Both the position numbers and the translations under genes were made by a program. This document shows, piece by piece, positions 60,713 to 64,000 of a DNA stretch of 64,000 bases. The notes under the pieces were generated by a model. The model was given only the letters and a program-made list of their open reading frames with translations, had not been told where the DNA came from and searched no databases. The DNA is from Pseudorasbora parva (lineage: Eukaryota > Chordata > Actinopteri > Cypriniformes > Gobionidae): NCBI RefSeq assembly GCF_024679245.1, contig NC_090196.1, forward strand, positions 5,271,361 through 5,335,360. Reading direction: 5' to 3'. Position 1 is the first letter of the stretch; the number at the start of each line of letters is the position of its first letter.

Positions 60713-61760
60713 TTAGCGCTCCTGGCCACTGGGGGCGAGGATGCGGGAAGATACCGGCTCTACACGTAAGCTATAGAATCTAGCAAACGTGTTAGGTGTC
60801 GCCCAGCCCGCAGCTCTACATATGTCTGTCAGCGAGGCGCCTTGAGCCAGCGCCCAGGAAGAAGCAACACTCCGAGTGGAGTGAGCTCTTACACCGAACG
60901 GGCAAGGCACGTCTTGGGACTGGTAGGCCAAGACTATAGCATCCACTATCCAGTGGGCTAACCTCTGCTTGGAGACAGCCTTTCCCTTCTGCTGGCCTCC
61001 GTAACAGACGAAGAGTTGCTCTGAGGTCCGAAGGCTTTGGGTCCGGTCAACGTAAGCGCGAAGAGCGCGGACCGGACACAGCAAAGCCAGGGCTGGGTCT
61101 GCCTCCTCCGAAGGCAGCGCTTGCAGGTTCACCACCTGATCCCGGAAGGGAGTGGTAGGAACCTTGGGCACATATCCGGGCCGGGGTCTCAGGACGACGT
61201 GAGAGTTACCTGGCCCGAACTCTAGGCACGATTCGTTGACCGAAAGTGCATGCAGGTCCCCTACCCTCTTGATCGAGGCCAATGCTGTCAGGAGCACTGT
61301 CTTCATTGACAAGATTTTTAACTCACAAGACGCCAAAGGCTCGAAGGGAGGGCTCTGAAGTGCTCTGAGCACTAGAGCTAAGTCCCAAGAGGGTATCGAG
61401 GATGGACGAGGAGGATTTAGTCTCCTCGCACCTCTGAGGAACCTGACGATTAGGTCGTGCTTCCCCACGGACTTACCTTCTACTACATCATGGTACGCTG
61501 CTATTGCTGCAGCGTATACCTTGAGGGTGGAGGGAGACAGCCTTCTCTCCAACCCGTCTTGCAGGAAGGAAAGCACGACACTGATCGAACACCTTCAGGG
61601 GTCTTCCCGGCGGGAAGCGCACCACTCAACGAACAGGTTCCACTTCAGAGCATAGAGGCGCCTTGTAGAGGGGGCTCTAGCTGAAGCGATGGTGTCTACG
61701 ACAGCTTGTGGTAGTCCATCTAGAACCTCCGCGTCCCGTCCAGGGACCAGACATGAAGAT
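60713..61760 (-). pseudogene. DIRS tyrosine recombinase with one nonsense codon
   Basis: This is in another frame from the RT, overlapping its end. The N-terminal part (VVDTIASARAPSTRRLYALK, then FVEWCASRREDP) stops at TGA 61595-61597. The same frame resumes as a 287-codon stretch from 61576. Catalytic residues are visible: Arg in SIKRVGDLHAL, the H-x-x-R of AHSTRS and the Tyr nucleophile in FARFYSL. In DIRS elements this enzyme integrates circular cDNA without target duplication. Confidence 0.85.
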
Positions 61761-63969
61761 TCCAGAGGTCTGGACGCGGGTGCCATAGTGTGCCCCGTCC
61801 CTGAGAAAGAAGGTCCTTCCTCAGGGGAATCGGCCAAGGAGGGGCTGTCGCGAGGAGTGTGAGTTCTGGGAACCAGGTCCGGTTGGGCCAATACGGCGCA
61901 ACTAACAAGACCTGCTCCTCGTCCTCCCTGACCTTGCACAGTGTCTGTGCAAGAAGGCTCACTGGGGGAAACGCATACTTGCGTAGGTCCCGGGGCCAGC
62001 TGTGCGCCAGTGCATCTGTGCCGAGGGTACCCCCGGTCAGGGAATAGTACCACTGGCAATGGGTCGAGTCCGGAGAGGCAAACAGGTCGACCTGTGCGGC
62101 TCCGAACTGGTCCCATATCAGCTGGACCGCCTGGGGGTGGAGTCGCCACTCTCCCGGAGGTGTCCGCTGACGAGAGAGCTCGTCGGCTGTCTGGTTCAGC
62201 ACACCAGGGACATGAATGGCCCGAAGCGACCTCAGCTGCTTCTGACTCCACAGGAGGAGGTGGCGGGCGAGTTGGAGCAGACGACGGGAGCGTAGACCAC
62301 CCTGACGGTTGATGTACGCAACGGCCGTGGTGCTGTCCGTACGGACCAGTACATGCTTGCCACGCAGCGGCCCCTTGAGGCGGCGGAGTGCCAGATGTAC
62401 TGCCAGTAACTCGAGGCAATTGATATGCCAATGCAATTGCGGCCCCGTCCACAGACCAGCAACTGCATGCCCGTTGTACGTGGCCCCCCAGCCCGTGGTG
62501 GAGGCATCCGTGAATAGCACAGCATGCCTGGACACTTGTTCTAGGGGCACCCCGGCCCGGAGAAACGAAGTGCTGGACCACTGGCTGAAGGTTTGGCGGC
62601 AGTAAGGAGTCACTGGGACCCGGTACTGACCGCTCTGCCACGCCCACCTCGGGACTCGGCCATTGAGCCAGCATTGAAGCGGTCTCATATGAAGCAATCC
62701 GAGCGGCGTGACCGCGGCTGCAGATGCCATATGCCCCAGGAGCCTCTGAAAGAATTTCAGTGGGACCGCTGTCCTGCTCTTGAACATATTCAAGCAGTTC
62801 AACACCGACTGGACTCGCTCCTCGGTGAGGCGCGCCGTCTGGTTGACCGAGTCCAGCTCCATACCGAGATAAGAGATCCTCTGTGTGGGACAGAGTTTGC
62901 TCTTCTCTCGGTTGACCCGAAGGCCCAACTGGCTGAGGTGACTGAGCACCAGGTCCGTGTATTCGCACAACTGGTCCTTCGACTGGGCTAGGATCAGCCA
63001 ATCGTCGAGGTAGTTGAGAATCCGAACGCCGCGTTCTCTGAGTGGAACAATGGCTGCCTCCGCGACCTTCGTAAAGACGCGGGGCTACAGGGACAGCCCG
63101 AAGGGCAGGACCTTGTACTGATATGCTTTCCCCTCGAACGCAAAGCGTAGGAACGGTCTGTGTCGAGGGAGAATAGACACATGGAAGTACGCGTCCTTCA
63201 GGTCGATCGCTGCAAACCAATCCTGGGGACGGATGCATTGGAAAATGCGTTTCTGCGTCAACATCCTGAACGGGAGCTTGTGCAGGGCCCGATTCAGAAC
63301 TCGCAGGTCCAGGATTGGCCGTAACCCACCCCCTTTCTTGGGCACAATGAAGTAGGGGCTGTAGAACCCCGTCTTCATATCGGCTGGAGGAACCGGCTCG
63401 ATCGCGTCCTTCGCCAGTAGGACCTCGATCTCTGACCGCAAGACTTGAGCATCGCTGCTTCGCACGGAGGTGAAGAGGATGCCCTTGTACTTGGGCGGCC
63501 GGCGTGCGAACTGAATCGCGTAGCCGAGTCTGATGGTACGGATGAGCCAGCGAGACGGCCTGGGGAGACCTAGCCAGGCCCCCAGAGACCGTACAAGCGG
63601 GACCAACGGCACCACAGACGTGCCCGGGGTGGGGCAGCGAAGCGGAGTACTCTGGCCCGACTCGGGAGGCCCGGAGGCGGCCCGTAGTGTTGCCTGAGCA
63701 CTCCTGGTTTGGACAGAGAGTGGGTGAGAAGGCCCGGAGGCGTCCTCGGAGCCCACTCTGCTGTCCACTGCCCGGAGGCAGGGAAGTGAAGCACTCAGCC
63801 CCGACCCGGAAGGCCCGTGGGCGGCCCGGAGTGTTGACTGAGTGCTCACGAGAGAGGCAGTGTGTGGGTGAGAAGGCCCAGGGGCGTCCTCGAGGCCCAC
63901 ACAGCTGCCCCCTGGCGACGGGAGGGTAGGAAAGGAGTGACAAGGCCCGTGGGCGTCGCACACTGCCAA
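61720..63969 (-). pseudogene. DIRS reverse transcriptase / RNase H with one nonsense codon
   Basis: Reading down from 63969, the frame shows the RT fingers and palm (SPYFIVPKKGGGLRPILD, WFAAIDLKDAYFHV), then KVLPFGLSL followed by TAG at 63085-63087. The same frame continues through YLDDW (catalytic Asp pair, about 63000) and an RNase H domain (LFTDASTTGWGATY, HINCLELLAVHLAL, VRTDSTTAVAYINRQGG, HVPGVLNQTADELSR) to a stop at 61720. The upstream 60 or so residues may belong to a linker. One stop in the palm is the only break I see. Confidence 0.88.
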
Positions 63970-64000
63970 CCTGACCCTCTTGGGGCCCAGAGAGAGAGGA

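Larger units (their letters stand above)
59688..64000 (-). mobile_element. Young DIRS-type tyrosine-recombinase retrotransposon, 3' part
   Basis: Minus-strand order is reverse transcriptase, RNase H, then tyrosine recombinase, ending in an inverted-repeat terminus. There are no LTRs and no DDE integrase, which defines the DIRS order. The window cuts off its upstream part (gag-like frame and the other terminus lie beyond 64000). Composition is GC-rich compared with the surrounding AT-rich intron. Long intact frames with only two nonsense codons point to a recent insertion. Confidence 0.92.

Noticed and set aside
61595..63961. 788-codon minus-strand frame as one large protein
   Set aside because: Only its last segment (about 61595-61760) is the recombinase N-terminus; the rest lies over the RT/RNase H frame and shows no domain.

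Overview
The window is vertebrate nuclear DNA, most likely from a teleost fish and probably a cyprinid. It contains an intron-bearing Iroquois homeobox gene, very long CA/CT microsatellites, and several Tc1, hAT and Harbinger-like elements. It also carries a 5S-rRNA-derived SINE, tRNA-derived SINEs, a DIRS tyrosine-recombinase retrotransposon and a young gag-only LTR element. There are no bacterial-style operons.

Layout. 1-4427 is the region downstream of irx5, with MITEs and two stretches that look like conserved regulatory DNA. 4428-7265 (minus strand) is irx5, three exons encoding 376 residues; its short 5' flank holds an 88-bp CT tract. 7565-10460 is repeat remnants, including a Tc1 transposase fragment. 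A CG-rich, promoter-like stretch at 10460-10634 precedes the first exon of a plus-strand gene I cannot name. Its five phase-compatible exons (10635-10740, 14424-14473, 26912-27220, 54004-54180 and probably 59565-59609) encode 228 residues, and its introns fill most of the window.

Those introns are a transposon graveyard with deep nesting. 11.3-14.2 kb is a MITE holding a hAT element, a split SINE, a second hAT and a CA-bracketed repeat. 16.65-22.67 kb is a hAT-like element holding another hAT, a MITE and a nearly fresh LTR retrotransposon. 27.3-34.4 kb holds fold-back and inverted elements with a MITE inside one of them. 35.8-41.4 kb is Tc1 fragments and a 5S SINE. 44.6-45.6 kb is a THAP-domain element. 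49.0-50.6 kb is a hAT with an internal 28-bp minisatellite. 50.8-53.1 kb is an old DIRS, and 55.7-56.8 kb another Tc1. Between them lie stretches of complex sequence with homeodomain-core and one octamer motif, candidate irx5 enhancers in the introns of a bystander gene.

59688-64000 is the 3' part of a young DIRS-type retrotransposon on the minus strand. Its reverse transcriptase/RNase H and tyrosine recombinase frames are each broken by one nonsense codon. It begins 78 bp beyond the stop codon of the unnamed gene.

The two host genes are arranged head to head. The most plausible functional reading is a developmental regulatory block around irx5, with the unnamed gene as a neighbour sharing the interval. 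This is inferred from layout and motif content, not shown directly.
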